From Marinovum algicola (lineage in GTDB: Bacteria; Pseudomonadota; Alphaproteobacteria; Rhodobacterales; Rhodobacteraceae), in contig NZ_FNYY01000003.1 in NCBI RefSeq assembly GCF_900109145.1, positions 248,001-312,000 on the forward strand: a stretch of 64,000 nt of DNA, given 5' to 3'. The notes beneath the pieces were generated by a model. The model was not told the origin of the DNA. It saw only the letters and a list, made by a program, of their open reading frames with translations, and searched no databases. Positions 7,892 to 17,643 of this stretch are shown here, one piece after another. The position numbers were made by a program, and so were the translations under genes. How positions within the stretch are numbered: position 1 is the stretch's first letter; each line of letters opens with the position of its first letter.

Positions 7892-10506
7892 AGCTCCGCG
7901 CCATCACCGTCAACAATGTCCGCCGTTTCACCGATCCGGTGGCGATCGATGCCATCGACGACGGGCTCAACCTGCTCTGTGCACCGAATGAACACGGTAA
8001 ATCCACGCTGTTCGACGCGATACAGGCGCTGTTTTTCAAACCGCATGGCTCGCGTGACAAGGAGGTCACCGCGCTGCGGCCCCATGCCGGCGGATCGCCC
8101 GAGGTCAGCGTCACGGTCGAGACCGAGGCGGGGCGCTTCACCCTGTTCAAACGCTGGCTTGGCAAGGCCGCCGCGACGGTGCACCGCGACGGCACGCTGA
8201 TCGCCCAGGCCGATGAGGCCGAGGCCTGGATCGCCGAACTTCTGGGCGGTGACGGGGGTGGGCCTTCGGGGTTGATCTGGGTGCGGCAGGGCATGACCGA
8301 GCTGACGGGCGGCACCACCAAGGAGCAGAAGCTGGCGCTCGAGGCACGGCGCGATCTGATGACCTCGGTCGGCGAAGAGGTCGAGCAAATGACCGGCGGG
8401 CGGCGCATGGACATGGCGCTGGCCAGATGCCGCGCCGAACTCGACGATCTTGCCACCGGCAAGAACCGCAATCCGCGCAAGGGCGGCCCATGGCGCGCCG
8501 CGCTCGACCGGGTGGAAACGCTGACCGAGCGGCGCGACAGTCTCGCTGCCACGGCGGAGGCGCTGCACGCGGCCCTGGCCGAGCGCAAGCGGGCCCGGCG
8601 CGATCTGCATGCCTGGGAGGCGCCCGAGGCGGTGGAAGAACGCCGCGCCCGGCTCGAGGCGGCCGAGGCGGCGCATACCGCCGCCAAACGCCATGCCGAG
8701 GATGTCGCCGCCGAGGCGCAGAAGCTCCAGACCGCCCGGCTCACCGCAGAGACCGCCCGCACCCGCCTGAATACCCTGCGCGAAACGCTGGCCGAACATG
8801 ACGAGGCGGCCAGGCTCCTTGCGGCGGCCGAGCAGGAAGCGGCGCAGGCCCGTGCCACGGCCGAGACCGCCCGCGCGGCCCGAGATGCCGCCGAAGGTGA
8901 TCTTGCCACCGCGCAAGAGGATTTGACCGAAGCGGAAACACAGCGTGCCGCCGCCCTGCGCGCCCAGGCGGCGCGCGATGGTGCCGACCGCAGGCGCGCC
9001 CTCACCGCGCGCATCGCCGAGGCCGAAAAGACCCGCAGCGCCATGGAAGACGCCGCCGCCGCCGCGCGTCAGGGCCCCGACGACACGGCGCTGCGCCGGC
9101 TCGAAACCCTCGCCACCGCGCATGCCACGACCAAGGCCGCGCGCGAAGCCACGGCCACTCAGGTCATTGCCCGCTACGCCCCGGGACAGGACGGCGCCAT
9201 ATCGCTGGGCGACCGCGCCCTGCCCGAGGGCACGGCCACCGCCCTGCCCCGCGCCACGCAACTGACCATCGCCGGCATCGGCACGCTCGAGGTGCGCCCG
9301 GGCGAAGGCCAGCACGACGATACCTCGGTCGAGGCGGCGGCGCAGGCGCTGCGCAATGCGCTCGAGTCACTGGATGTCGAGACCCTCGAGGCCGCCCGCG
9401 CCGCGGGCGAAACCCGCGTCGCCGCCGAACACCGGGCCGGCGAGGCCCGCGCGGTCCTGGCCAGTCTCGCGCCCGATGGCATCGATCAATTGCGCGCGGC
9501 GCTGGCCGCCATTCCGCAGCCCGAAGACCGGGCCGAGGCGCCCGATCCCGAGGCGGCGGAACAGGCGTTGAGCGCCGCGAGACAGGCCTTTGACGCCGCC
9601 CGCATCGCACATCAGACCGCCGCCGACCACTTCGCCGATGCCCGCAACGACGCGACCCGCAGCGATACCGCGCTGACCTCTCTGCAAGACCGGCTGGCCC
9701 GCGCCGAGACAGCCCGCGCCCGGCTGGGCGACAGCGCAGAAGAGACGCTGGCCGCAGAACTGCATCAGGCGGAAACGGCGCTGCGCGCGGCCGAGACCCG
9801 CCATGCCGACAAGGCCCGCGGCGCCCCCGATCCGGCCAGCACCGAAGCGGCGCTGAACCGCGCCACATCGGTCGAACGGAACGCAAGGGAAGAGATCACC
9901 CGGCTGAAGCCGCTGCTGGCCCGGCTCGACGAACGCATCGGCCGCTCCTCCGGCGAGGCGGTCGAGGAACGGCTGGAGGAAACCCGGCAGGAACTTGAAA
10001 TCGCCGAGGCCGCGCTGGCGCGGATCGCGCATGAAAAGGATGTGCTGATCCGGCTCGAGGCGGCGCTCGAAGCCGCCCGCACCGAAGCGCGGGAGCGCTA
10101 TTTCAGCCCCATCGCCCGCGAGCTGAAGCCGCTGCTGCACCTGCTCTGGCCTGAAGCCGAGCTGACCTGGGGCGACAGCTCGCTGCTGCCCGACGCGCTG
10201 GTGCGCGATGGCCGGGAAGAGCCGATCACCATCCTTTCGGGCGGTACCCAGGAACAGGTGGCGCTGCTGGTCCGGCTGGCCTTTGCCCGGCTGCTGGCGG
10301 CAACCGGGCGGACGGCGCCGGTGATCCTCGACGATGCGCTGGTCTTTACCGATGACGACCGGATCGAGCGCATGTTCGACGCGCTGCACCGCCAGGCCGG
10401 CGATCTTCAGATCATCGTGCTGAGCTGTCGCCAGCGGGCGTTTCGCGGGCTCGGCGGCAACAGTCTGCATCTCACGCCGGTCCCCGCTGCCAAGGCCGCC
10501 GAGTAA
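7888..10506 (+). CDS. SbcC/YhaN-like SMC-type AAA ATPase
   Basis: An 872-residue ATPase with split nucleotide-binding halves joined by a long coiled coil (about 180-740, very rich in Ala, Glu and Arg). The Walker A region reads APNEHGKST (32-40), with Ala where the usual first Gly stands. The ABC signature LSGGTQEQ is near residue 780 and Walker B, VILDDALVF, near 810. No CxxC zinc hook occurs in the coiled coil, unlike Rad50 or classical SbcC, so this is closer to the YhaN type. It is translationally coupled to the nuclease gene (ATGA overlap). Confidence 0.9.
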   Translation: MKLRAITVNNVRRFTDPVAIDAIDDGLNLLCAPNEHGKSTLFDAIQALFFKPHGSRDKEVTALRPHAGGSPEVSVTVETEAGRFTLFKRWLGKAAATVHRDGTLIAQADEAEAWIAELLGGDGGGPSGLIWVRQGMTELTGGTTKEQKLALEARRDLMTSVGEEVEQMTGGRRMDMALARCRAELDDLATGKNRNPRKGGPWRAALDRVETLTERRDSLAATAEALHAALAERKRARRDLHAWEAPEAVEERRARLEAAEAAHTAAKRHAEDVAAEAQKLQTARLTAETARTRLNTLRETLAEHDEAARLLAAAEQEAAQARATAETARAARDAAEGDLATAQEDLTEAETQRAAALRAQAARDGADRRRALTARIAEAEKTRSAMEDAAAAARQGPDDTALRRLETLATAHATTKAAREATATQVIARYAPGQDGAISLGDRALPEGTATALPRATQLTIAGIGTLEVRPGEGQHDDTSVEAAAQALRNALESLDVETLEAARAAGETRVAAEHRAGEARAVLASLAPDGIDQLRAALAAIPQPEDRAEAPDPEAAEQALSAARQAFDAARIAHQTAADHFADARNDATRSDTALTSLQDRLARAETARARLGDSAEETLAAELHQAETALRAAETRHADKARGAPDPASTEAALNRATSVERNAREEITRLKPLLARLDERIGRSSGEAVEERLEETRQELEIAEAALARIAHEKDVLIRLEAALEAARTEARERYFSPIARELKPLLHLLWPEAELTWGDSSLLPDALVRDGREEPITILSGGTQEQVALLVRLAFARLLAATGRTAPVILDDALVFTDDDRIERMFDALHRQAGDLQIIVLSCRQRAFRGLGGNSLHLTPVPAAKAAE

Positions 10507-10551
10507 GGCTCAGCGAAAAATTGCCGCCCGCCGGCGGCCACGCGACGTCAA

Positions 10552-10578
10552 CCAGAGCATGAAAGTTCTCAGCTCTGG
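10552..10578. promoter_or_regulatory. Inverted repeat in the oppA leader
   Basis: Arms CCAGAGC (10552-10558) and GCTCTGG (10572-10578) are separated by 13 bases in the 167-base gap ahead of oppA. It could be an operator or an mRNA hairpin. A perfect AGGGAGA ribosome site lies just ahead of the oppA ATG. Nothing else is recognisable in this gap. Confidence 0.35.
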
Positions 10579-10673
10579 ACTATCGACACGATCTTGGTGA
10601 TGTTTGGCGTCTGTCTCACGGGCCCGCGACAAAAGAGGCCCGGACGCAATCGCGAGAAAGGGAGATCTCGACA

Positions 10674-12302
10674 ATGACACGCCATCTTTTGCTGACAACG
10701 GCCGCCGCAGTCCTGCTGGCCGCCAGCGGCACCACGCTTGCCGCACAGGATACGCACCCCGAAACCGGCGAACCCCTGGCTGAAACCCAGGTGTTCAAAT
10801 ATCGTCTGCTCGACCAGTTCCCGACCATCGATCCGCAACTGATCGAGGAAACCGCCGGCGGTCATGTGGCGCGTCAGATCTTCGAAGGGCTGCTGACCCA
10901 GAATGCCGACGGCACCCTGCGCCCCGGCGTCGCCACCGAATGGTCGAGCGAGGACAACCAGACCTGGACCTTCACGCTGCGCGACAATGCCAAGTGGTCG
11001 AACGGCGATCCGGTCACCGCCCATGACTTCGTCTATGCCTGGCGCCGGGCCGCCGATCCGGCCACCGCCTCGGAATATGCCTGGTATGTCGAGCTGACCC
11101 AGATGCAGGGCGCCAAGGAGATCATCGCCGGAGAGGCCGCCACCGACACGCTGGGCGTGCGCGCCGTGGATGACCATACGCTCGAGGTCACGCTGACCCA
11201 GCCGCTGCCCTATTTCCCGCAGATGGCGGTGCATTACACCCTGATGCCGGCGCATCAGCCCACCATCGAGGCGCATGGCGCCGATTGGACCGACCCCGAG
11301 AACATCGTGGTCAATGGCGCCTATACCCTGGCCGAAATCAGGGTCAACGAATTCTTCCGGCTCGAGCGGAACCCGGAATACTGGGGCGCCGAGGATGTCA
11401 TCATCGACGAGGTCTATGGCTATGTCATCAATGACGCCAATCAGGCGCTGAGCCGCTTTCAGGCCGGCGAATTCGACATGATGGACGACCTGCCCGCCGG
11501 CTCCTATCCCGATCTCGAAGAGGAAAGCCCCGAGACCGCCCATGCGGTGCCGCGGCTCTGTTCCTACTACTACACTTTCAACCAGTCCGAGAGCGGGCAC
11601 GAGGCGCTCAAGGATCCCAAGGTCCGCAAGGCGCTGAGCTATGCGGTGCGCCGCAATGTGATCACCGACCAGATCCTACAGGCCGGTCAGAAGCCCGCCT
11701 ACAGCTTTACCCATTGGGCGACCGCCGATTTCGAACTGCCGACCATCGATTATTCGCAGATGTCGCAGGACGCGCGGATGGAAAAGGCCATGGAGCTGAT
11801 GCAGGAGGCGGGCTATGGCCCCGACAACCCGCTTGATCTCGACCTGATCTACAACACTTCGGAAAACCACAAGCAGATCGCCATCGCGGTCAGCCAGATG
11901 TGGAAACCGCTGGGCGTCAACATCACCCTGTCGAACTATGAATGGCAGTCCTACCTCGACATTCGCGGCAATCAGCAATTCGACATCGCCCGCTCGGCCT
12001 GGTGCGCGGATTACAACGAAGCCTCGACCTTCCTGGACCTGCTGACCTCGAACAATGCCAACAACGACGGCAAATACATCTCGGAAGAGTTCGACCAGCT
12101 GATGGACGAGGCCGCCAAGGCCGATGATCCGCAGCCGCTTTACACCCAGGCGGAAGAGGTGCTCGCCCGCGACATGGCGATCATCCCGATCTACCACTAC
12201 ACCCAGAACTTCGTGCTGAACCCGGAGGTCAGGAACTGGCCGATGGAGAACGCCGAGAACAACTGGTACGTGCGCGATCTCTACCGCGCCGCGGCCGAGT
12301 AA
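10674..12302 (+). CDS. oppA: Oligopeptide ABC transporter substrate-binding protein (OppA/MppA-like)
   Basis: A 542-residue family 5 extracellular solute-binding protein. It has a signal peptide (about 1-23, ending TLAAQ), then the RQIFEGLLTQNADGTLRPGVA and VTAHDFVYAWRRAADP segments typical of the OppA/MppA subgroup. It binds peptides in the periplasm for the OppBCDF transporter encoded next. It is the first gene of a five-gene operon; a 54-base gap separates it from oppB. Specificity within the peptide range cannot be read from the sequence. Confidence 0.95.
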   Translation: MTRHLLLTTAAAVLLAASGTTLAAQDTHPETGEPLAETQVFKYRLLDQFPTIDPQLIEETAGGHVARQIFEGLLTQNADGTLRPGVATEWSSEDNQTWTFTLRDNAKWSNGDPVTAHDFVYAWRRAADPATASEYAWYVELTQMQGAKEIIAGEAATDTLGVRAVDDHTLEVTLTQPLPYFPQMAVHYTLMPAHQPTIEAHGADWTDPENIVVNGAYTLAEIRVNEFFRLERNPEYWGAEDVIIDEVYGYVINDANQALSRFQAGEFDMMDDLPAGSYPDLEEESPETAHAVPRLCSYYYTFNQSESGHEALKDPKVRKALSYAVRRNVITDQILQAGQKPAYSFTHWATADFELPTIDYSQMSQDARMEKAMELMQEAGYGPDNPLDLDLIYNTSENHKQIAIAVSQMWKPLGVNITLSNYEWQSYLDIRGNQQFDIARSAWCADYNEASTFLDLLTSNNANNDGKYISEEFDQLMDEAAKADDPQPLYTQAEEVLARDMAIIPIYHYTQNFVLNPEVRNWPMENAENNWYVRDLYRAAAE

Positions 12303-12356
12303 CAGGTGCGCGCCGGGGCGGGCTGAGCTTGCCTGCCCTGGCGCCACACACTCCGC

Positions 12357-13280
12357 ATGACAGCCTTCATCCTTCGCCGCCTTCTGTTCGCGATCCCGGT
12401 CCTTTTGATCCTGATCGTGCTCACCTTTGTCCTGATGTACACCGCGCCGGGCAGCCCCTTTGCCTCGGATCGCGGGGTGCCGCCGGCCGTGCTGGCCAAT
12501 CTCGAGCGGGAATACGGCCTCGACCGGCCGTTCCTCGCCCAGATCGGCACCTATATCTGGAACATCGTCACCCAGTTCGATTTCGGCCCCTCGTTCCAAT
12601 ACCGCGATCAGGACGTGAACGACCTGATCGAACAGGGATTTCCGGTCACCCTGACCTATGGTTTCTGGAGCTTCCTTGTCGCCGTTGTCGTCGGCGGCAC
12701 GCTGGGCGTTGTCGCGGCGATCCGGCAGAACACCTGGCTCGATTACTTCGCCGTCGGCATTTCCATCGGCGCGCAGGTGCTGCCCAACTTCGTGATGGCG
12801 CCGATCCTGGTGCTCGTCTTCACCCTCTGGCTGGGCTGGCTGCCCGGCGGCGGCTGGCAGGGCGGGCAGATCGAATACCTAATCATGCCGGTGATCGCGC
12901 TCTCGACCTCCTTCATGGCCTCGATCGCGCGGATTGCGCGGGCCTCGATGCTCGAGGTGATGACCTCGAACTTCATCCGCACCGCCCGCGCCAAGGGCCT
13001 GCCGGGGCGCACCATCGTGCTGCGCCATGCGCTGAAGCCGGCGCTCCTGCCGGTGATCTCCTATCTCGGGCCGGCCTTCGTGGGGATGATCACCGGGTCG
13101 GTGGTGATCGATCTCTATTTCTCCACCGGCGGCATCGGCCAGTTCTTTGTCGCCTCGGCGCTGAACCGCGATTACGGCGTGATGATGGGGATCACGGTGC
13201 TGCTGGGCGCGCTGACGATCCTGTTCAACCTCTTGGTCGATATCCTCTACGCGTGGATCGACCCCAAGATCCGGTACTGA
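12357..13280 (+). CDS. oppB: Oligopeptide ABC transporter permease OppB
   Basis: A 307-residue inner-membrane permease with about six membrane segments and a long first periplasmic loop. The EAA-type cytoplasmic loop for contact with the ATPases is visible as ARIARASMLEVMTSNFIRTA followed by AKGLP. It begins with the typical OppB start, MTAFILRRLLFAIPVLL. It precedes oppC by four bases, so both are translated from one message. Confidence 0.95.
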   Translation: MTAFILRRLLFAIPVLLILIVLTFVLMYTAPGSPFASDRGVPPAVLANLEREYGLDRPFLAQIGTYIWNIVTQFDFGPSFQYRDQDVNDLIEQGFPVTLTYGFWSFLVAVVVGGTLGVVAAIRQNTWLDYFAVGISIGAQVLPNFVMAPILVLVFTLWLGWLPGGGWQGGQIEYLIMPVIALSTSFMASIARIARASMLEVMTSNFIRTARAKGLPGRTIVLRHALKPALLPVISYLGPAFVGMITGSVVIDLYFSTGGIGQFFVASALNRDYGVMMGITVLLGALTILFNLLVDILYAWIDPKIRY

Positions 13281-13284
13281 CGCA

Positions 13285-14238
13285 ATGGTTGTCTCCCATT
13301 CCCAATCGGCGGCTCTGACCGCCGCGGCCCCCATGGGGCCGCCCCGCTCGCTCTGGGCCGATGCCCGGGCGCGCTTCTTCCGCAACCGCGCCGCCGTTGG
13401 CGGGCTGGTGGTTCTGGGCCTTGTGGCCGGTTTTGCGATCTTCGGCCCCTTCGTGGCGCAGCATTCCATCGAGGAAATCAACTGGTCGATCCTCGGCAAG
13501 GTCGATGACGCCGGCGGCCCCTGTTTCCTGTCAGGCCCCGACAACGAGATCCCGCCCTGTTCCGAGACCGGCCATTGGTTCGGCACCGATGCCCAGGCCC
13601 GCGATCTCTTTGCCCGCACCGTGCAGGGCACACAGATCAGCCTGATGGTCGGCGTGGTCGGTGCGTTGATCGCGGTGCTGGTCGGCACGATCTATGGCGC
13701 GGTCTCCGGCTATTTCGGCGGCAGGCTCGACAACATGATGATGCGCGTGGTCGATGTGCTGATGTCGGTGCCCTACATGTTCGTTCTGATCCTTCTGCTG
13801 GTGGTCTTCGGCCGGTCGATCCTGATGCTTTTCATCGGCATCGGCCTGATCTCCTGGCTCGACATGGCGCGGATCGCGCGCGGCCAGACGCTGAGTCTTC
13901 GTAGTCGCGACTTCATCGAAGCCGCCATTGCCACCGGCGTGCACCCCTTCCGCATCATCCTGCGCCATATCGTGCCCAACCTTTTAGGCGTGGTGATCGT
14001 CTATGCGACGCTGCTGGTGCCCTCGATGATCATCTACGAAAGCTTCATCTCCTTCCTCGGGCTCGGCGTACAGGAGCCGCTGACCTCCTGGGGGGCGCTG
14101 ATCAACGAAGGCGCAGACCAGATGCGCCAGGGACTTTGGATGCTACTGATTCCACTCGCTTTCTTTGTCGTCTCGCTGTTCGGCTTCTTCTTTGTCGGCG
14201 ACGGGCTGCGCGACGCGCTTGACCCGAAGGACCGCTGA
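13285..14238 (+). CDS. oppC: Oligopeptide ABC transporter permease OppC
   Basis: A 317-residue permease, partner of OppB. An N-terminal cytoplasmic stretch and first membrane segment are followed by a periplasmic loop with two cysteines (PCFLSG, PPCSETG), then HWFGTDAQARDLFARTV, the usual OppC motif. The EAA loop contains MARIARGQTLSLRSRDFIEA. The next gene starts one base after this stop (TGAGATG arrangement), consistent with an operon. Confidence 0.95.
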   Translation: MVVSHSQSAALTAAAPMGPPRSLWADARARFFRNRAAVGGLVVLGLVAGFAIFGPFVAQHSIEEINWSILGKVDDAGGPCFLSGPDNEIPPCSETGHWFGTDAQARDLFARTVQGTQISLMVGVVGALIAVLVGTIYGAVSGYFGGRLDNMMMRVVDVLMSVPYMFVLILLLVVFGRSILMLFIGIGLISWLDMARIARGQTLSLRSRDFIEAAIATGVHPFRIILRHIVPNLLGVVIVYATLLVPSMIIYESFISFLGLGVQEPLTSWGALINEGADQMRQGLWMLLIPLAFFVVSLFGFFFVGDGLRDALDPKDR

Positions 14239-14239
14239 G

Positions 14240-15217
14240 ATGACAGAGCACCTTCTCTCCGTCCGCGACCTCTCGGTCAGCTTCGACACGCCCGATGGCA
14301 CGGTGAGCGCGGTCAACGGCATCTCGCTCGATCTGGCGAAACGCGACACGCTGGCGATTGTCGGCGAAAGCGGCTCGGGCAAGACGCAGCTGGCCTTTGC
14401 CATGTTGGGGCTGCTCGCGCGCAATGGCCGTTCGGAAGGCTCGGTCAGGATCGAGGGCCAGGAGATTCTCAACCTGCCCGAGGCCAAGCTGAACAAGGTC
14501 CGCGCCGAACGGGTGGCAATGATCTTTCAGGATCCGATGACCTCGCTGAACCCCTATCTCAAGATCGGCACCCAGATGGCCGAGGTGCTGCAACTGCACC
14601 TCGGAAAGTCGAAGCGCGCGGCAATGGAAGATGCCGCGAGGATGCTCGACGCGGTGCGCATTCCCGATGCCAAACGCCGGCTGGGCATGTACCCGCACGA
14701 GTTTTCCGGCGGCATGCGGCAGCGGATCATGATCGCCATGGCGCTGCTCTGCCGTCCGGCGCTGCTGATCGCCGACGAGCCGACCACCGCGCTCGACGTC
14801 ACCGTGCAAGCGCAGATCATGGAGCTTCTGACCGAGGTGCGCGAGGAATTCGGCACCGCGATCATACTGATCACCCATGACCTCGGCATTGTCGCCGGCT
14901 CTTGCGAGCGGACCATGGTGATGTACGGCGGCCGGGTGATGGAAACCGGCCCCACGGACAAGCTCTTCGAAGCGCCCTCGCATCCCTATACGCTTGGCCT
15001 TCTGGCGGCCGTGCCCCGGCTGGATATTCCGCAGGAGGACCTGCTGACCATTCCCGGCGATCCGCCGGACCTGCTGGGCCTTTCGGGCGGCTGCCCCTTC
15101 ACCCCGCGCTGCCCGCTGGCGCATGAGCCCTGCCCGCAGCGGATGCCCGATTTGGTGTCTTTCGACACCGACCGCAAGCGCGCCTGCCACGCCGCAAGGG
15201 AGGATGTTCACCGATGA
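14240..15217 (+). CDS. oppD: Oligopeptide ABC transporter ATP-binding protein OppD
   Basis: A 325-residue ATPase with Walker A GESGSGKTQ near residue 37, signature FSGGMRQRIMIAMAL, and Walker B LLIADEPTTALD. The C-terminal Cys-rich region (GGCPFTPRCP, HEPC) is the iron-sulfur-type motif seen in OppD/DppD proteins. It energises peptide import together with OppF. Its stop overlaps the oppF start by four bases. The frame is open further upstream within oppC, but the ATG at 14240 starts the conserved sequence. Confidence 0.95.
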   Translation: MTEHLLSVRDLSVSFDTPDGTVSAVNGISLDLAKRDTLAIVGESGSGKTQLAFAMLGLLARNGRSEGSVRIEGQEILNLPEAKLNKVRAERVAMIFQDPMTSLNPYLKIGTQMAEVLQLHLGKSKRAAMEDAARMLDAVRIPDAKRRLGMYPHEFSGGMRQRIMIAMALLCRPALLIADEPTTALDVTVQAQIMELLTEVREEFGTAIILITHDLGIVAGSCERTMVMYGGRVMETGPTDKLFEAPSHPYTLGLLAAVPRLDIPQEDLLTIPGDPPDLLGLSGGCPFTPRCPLAHEPCPQRMPDLVSFDTDRKRACHAAREDVHR

Positions 15218-16230
15218 CCGACGTGTTGCTGGAAACCCGCGATCTCGACGTCACCTTCGACATTGCCAAACGCGGCGCCATGCCCTGGACCCGGCCAGAC
15301 GCGCTTCAGGCGGTGTCAAAGGCCAATCTGACGGTGCACCGAGGCGAGACCCTGGGCCTTGTCGGCGAAAGCGGATCGGGCAAGTCGACGCTGGCGCGCG
15401 CCATCGTCGGCACGGTCAGGCCCACCGGCGGCCGGGTGTTGTGGAAAGGCCGCGACATCACCGCCCTGAAGCCGGCCGAACGCCGCGCCCATGGCCGCCA
15501 TGTGCAGATGGTATTTCAGGATCCGCTGGCGGCGCTCGATCCCCGGATGAACGTCGGCCAGATCATCGCCGAACCGCTGAAAACCCATCGCGGCGACCTC
15601 GACGCCAAGGAACAGCGCCGCCGCGTCGGCGAGATGATGGAGCGCGTGGGCCTCCTGCCCAACCTGCAAAACCGCTATCCGCATGAATTCTCCGGCGGCC
15701 AATGTCAGCGCATCGGCATCGCCCGCGCGCTGATCACCGAGCCGGAGTTGGTGATCTGCGACGAGCCGGTCTCGGCGCTTGACGTCTCGGTCCAGGCGCA
15801 GGTGGTCAACCTGTTGAAAGGGCTGCAAAAGGACATGGGGCTGAGCCTGATGTTCATCGCCCATGACCTCTCGGTGGTGCGCCATATCTCGAGCCGCATC
15901 GACGTACTCTACCTTGGCCGCATCGTCGAGACCGGCACCGCGGCAGAGGTCACCGGCGCGCCGAAACACCCCTATACCCGCGCGCTGATCTCCTCGGTGC
16001 CGATCCCCGATCCACGGCTGGAACGGACGCGCCACCGGCCGGTGCTCAAGGGCGAGCTGCCCTCGCCGATGGACCCACCGTCGGGCTGCGTGTTTCGCAC
16101 CCGCTGCCCGATCGCCCGCGAAAGCTGTGCCGAGGCCCGGCCGCCGCTTCTCGAGGCCGCGCCGGGCCATTGTGTCGCCTGCCCGTTTTACGAGGATGCC
16201 GGGGCCATGGGCGGCGCGGTTTCAGCCTGA
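15214..16230 (+). CDS. oppF: Oligopeptide ABC transporter ATP-binding protein OppF
   Basis: A 338-residue ATPase, second of the OppDF pair. Walker A is GESGSGKSTLAR, the signature FSGGQCQRIGIARAL, and Walker B VICDEPVSALD. The C-terminal extension carries SGCVFRTRCP and a further cysteine motif as in OppD. It is the last gene of the opp operon and ends four bases before a convergent aminotransferase gene. Confidence 0.95.
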   Translation: MTDVLLETRDLDVTFDIAKRGAMPWTRPDALQAVSKANLTVHRGETLGLVGESGSGKSTLARAIVGTVRPTGGRVLWKGRDITALKPAERRAHGRHVQMVFQDPLAALDPRMNVGQIIAEPLKTHRGDLDAKEQRRRVGEMMERVGLLPNLQNRYPHEFSGGQCQRIGIARALITEPELVICDEPVSALDVSVQAQVVNLLKGLQKDMGLSLMFIAHDLSVVRHISSRIDVLYLGRIVETGTAAEVTGAPKHPYTRALISSVPIPDPRLERTRHRPVLKGELPSPMDPPSGCVFRTRCPIARESCAEARPPLLEAAPGHCVACPFYEDAGAMGGAVSA

Positions 16231-16234
16231 GCAG

Positions 16235-17404
16235 TCAGAGAATGGCGCCGATGCGGTCGATGGCCTTGCGGATGTTCGCCTCGGAATTGGCGTAGGAAAA
16301 GCGCAGATAGTCTTCGCCCATGGCGCCAAAGGAGGTGCCGGCGACGGTCGCGACCCCGGCCTCGTCGAGAAAGCGGTTCTGCGCTTCCATCGCGCTCATT
16401 CCGGTGCCTTCGATATTCGGGAAGGCATAAAATGCTCCACCCGGATCGGAACAGCGCACGCCGGGCAGATCGTTCAGCGCCGCGACGATCACCGCGCGGC
16501 GGCTGTCGAATTCGGCCACCATGTCGCGCACCGCGTCCTGCGGCCCGGTCAGAGCGGCGAGACCGGCATATTGCGCCGCGGCGTTGACGCAGGAATGGTC
16601 GTTGATGCAGAGCCGGGTGACATGATCGACCGCCGCGTCGGGCCAGACCGCGAAGCCCAGCCGCCAGCCGGTCATCGCATAGGTCTTGGACCAGCCGTCG
16701 AGCAGGATCAGCCGGTCGCGGATCTCGGGATATTGCAGCAGGCTGACATGCTCCTGCCCGTGATAGAGCATCTGGGAATAGATCTCGTCCGACAAAAGCG
16801 CCACCTGCGGATGCTCCATCAACCCGGCGACCAGCTTGTCGATCTCTTCGCGCGGGGTGACGCCGCCGGTGGGATTGGCGGGCGAATTGATGATGATCAG
16901 CCGGGTCCTGTCGGTGATCTGGCCCAGCACCTCTTCGGCGGAAAAGGCAAAGCCGTTCTCTTCGCGCAGGCGGATCGGCACCGGGGTCGCACCGGAATAC
17001 TTGATGACGGACTCATAGATCGGAAACCCGGGGTTGGGGTACATGATTTCCGTGCCCGGCTGGCCGAACATCAGCACGGCAAAGAACATCGTCGGCTTGC
17101 CGCCCGGCACAACCACCACGTTGTCGGGGTTGACCTCGGCACCGTGCCGGTGATGCAGATCGGCCGCCACCGCCTCGCGCAGAACCGGCAACCCGTTGGC
17201 GGGGGTATAGCCGTGATGGCCGTCGCGCAGCGCCTTGATCCCGGCCTCGACGATATGTTCGGGTGTCTGGAAATCCGGCTGGCCGATGCCCAGGTTGATG
17301 ATCTCGCGGCCCTCTGCCGCCAGTTTCGAGGCGCGCGCCAGCACCATGAAGGCGCTTTCGGTTCCCAGCCGCGAGAGGCTGTCGGCAAAGATCAAGTCGG
17401 ACAT
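16235..17404 (-). CDS. PLP-dependent class I/II aminotransferase
   Basis: A 389-residue fold-type I aminotransferase. The PLP-binding lysine is in DGWSKTYAMTGWRLGF. SPANPTGG and LLSDEIYS are the other cofactor-binding motifs, and RFSYANSEANI near the end is the usual substrate-carboxylate Arg region. The overall sequence resembles the aspartate/aromatic aminotransferase-like group (AspC/PatA type). The substrate cannot be fixed; a link to the opp genes is not implied because transcription is convergent. The 239-base gap to the next gene must hold divergent promoters. Confidence 0.9.
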   Translation of the reverse strand: MSDLIFADSLSRLGTESAFMVLARASKLAAEGREIINLGIGQPDFQTPEHIVEAGIKALRDGHHGYTPANGLPVLREAVAADLHHRHGAEVNPDNVVVVPGGKPTMFFAVLMFGQPGTEIMYPNPGFPIYESVIKYSGATPVPIRLREENGFAFSAEEVLGQITDRTRLIIINSPANPTGGVTPREEIDKLVAGLMEHPQVALLSDEIYSQMLYHGQEHVSLLQYPEIRDRLILLDGWSKTYAMTGWRLGFAVWPDAAVDHVTRLCINDHSCVNAAAQYAGLAALTGPQDAVRDMVAEFDSRRAVIVAALNDLPGVRCSDPGGAFYAFPNIEGTGMSAMEAQNRFLDEAGVATVAGTSFGAMGEDYLRFSYANSEANIRKAIDRIGAIL

Positions 17405-17643
17405 CGGGGAGCTTTCGTACTGGTGTCGGGGAGCGGTTTCGCGCGGATGCTACACCGCGGCGCCGGGAATGGAAAACCGGGTTTCGTGCGGCGGTCGTGC
17501 GGCCGTGGCTGCCCGATTTTCCGCCCCGTGCGGCCGCTGCCCGGCCGATTTCAGCCCAGCCGGGTTTGCCGCCTTGCCGCCGGCGTCAAAATAACGGTCA
17601 TACTTGCCGGATAGACTGACGCCGAGACATCCGGGATTCGCCC

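Noticed and set aside
7888-10506. Classical SbcC/Rad50 with zinc hook
   Set aside because: The coiled coil contains no CxxC motif, so the classical assignment was replaced by a YhaN-like one.
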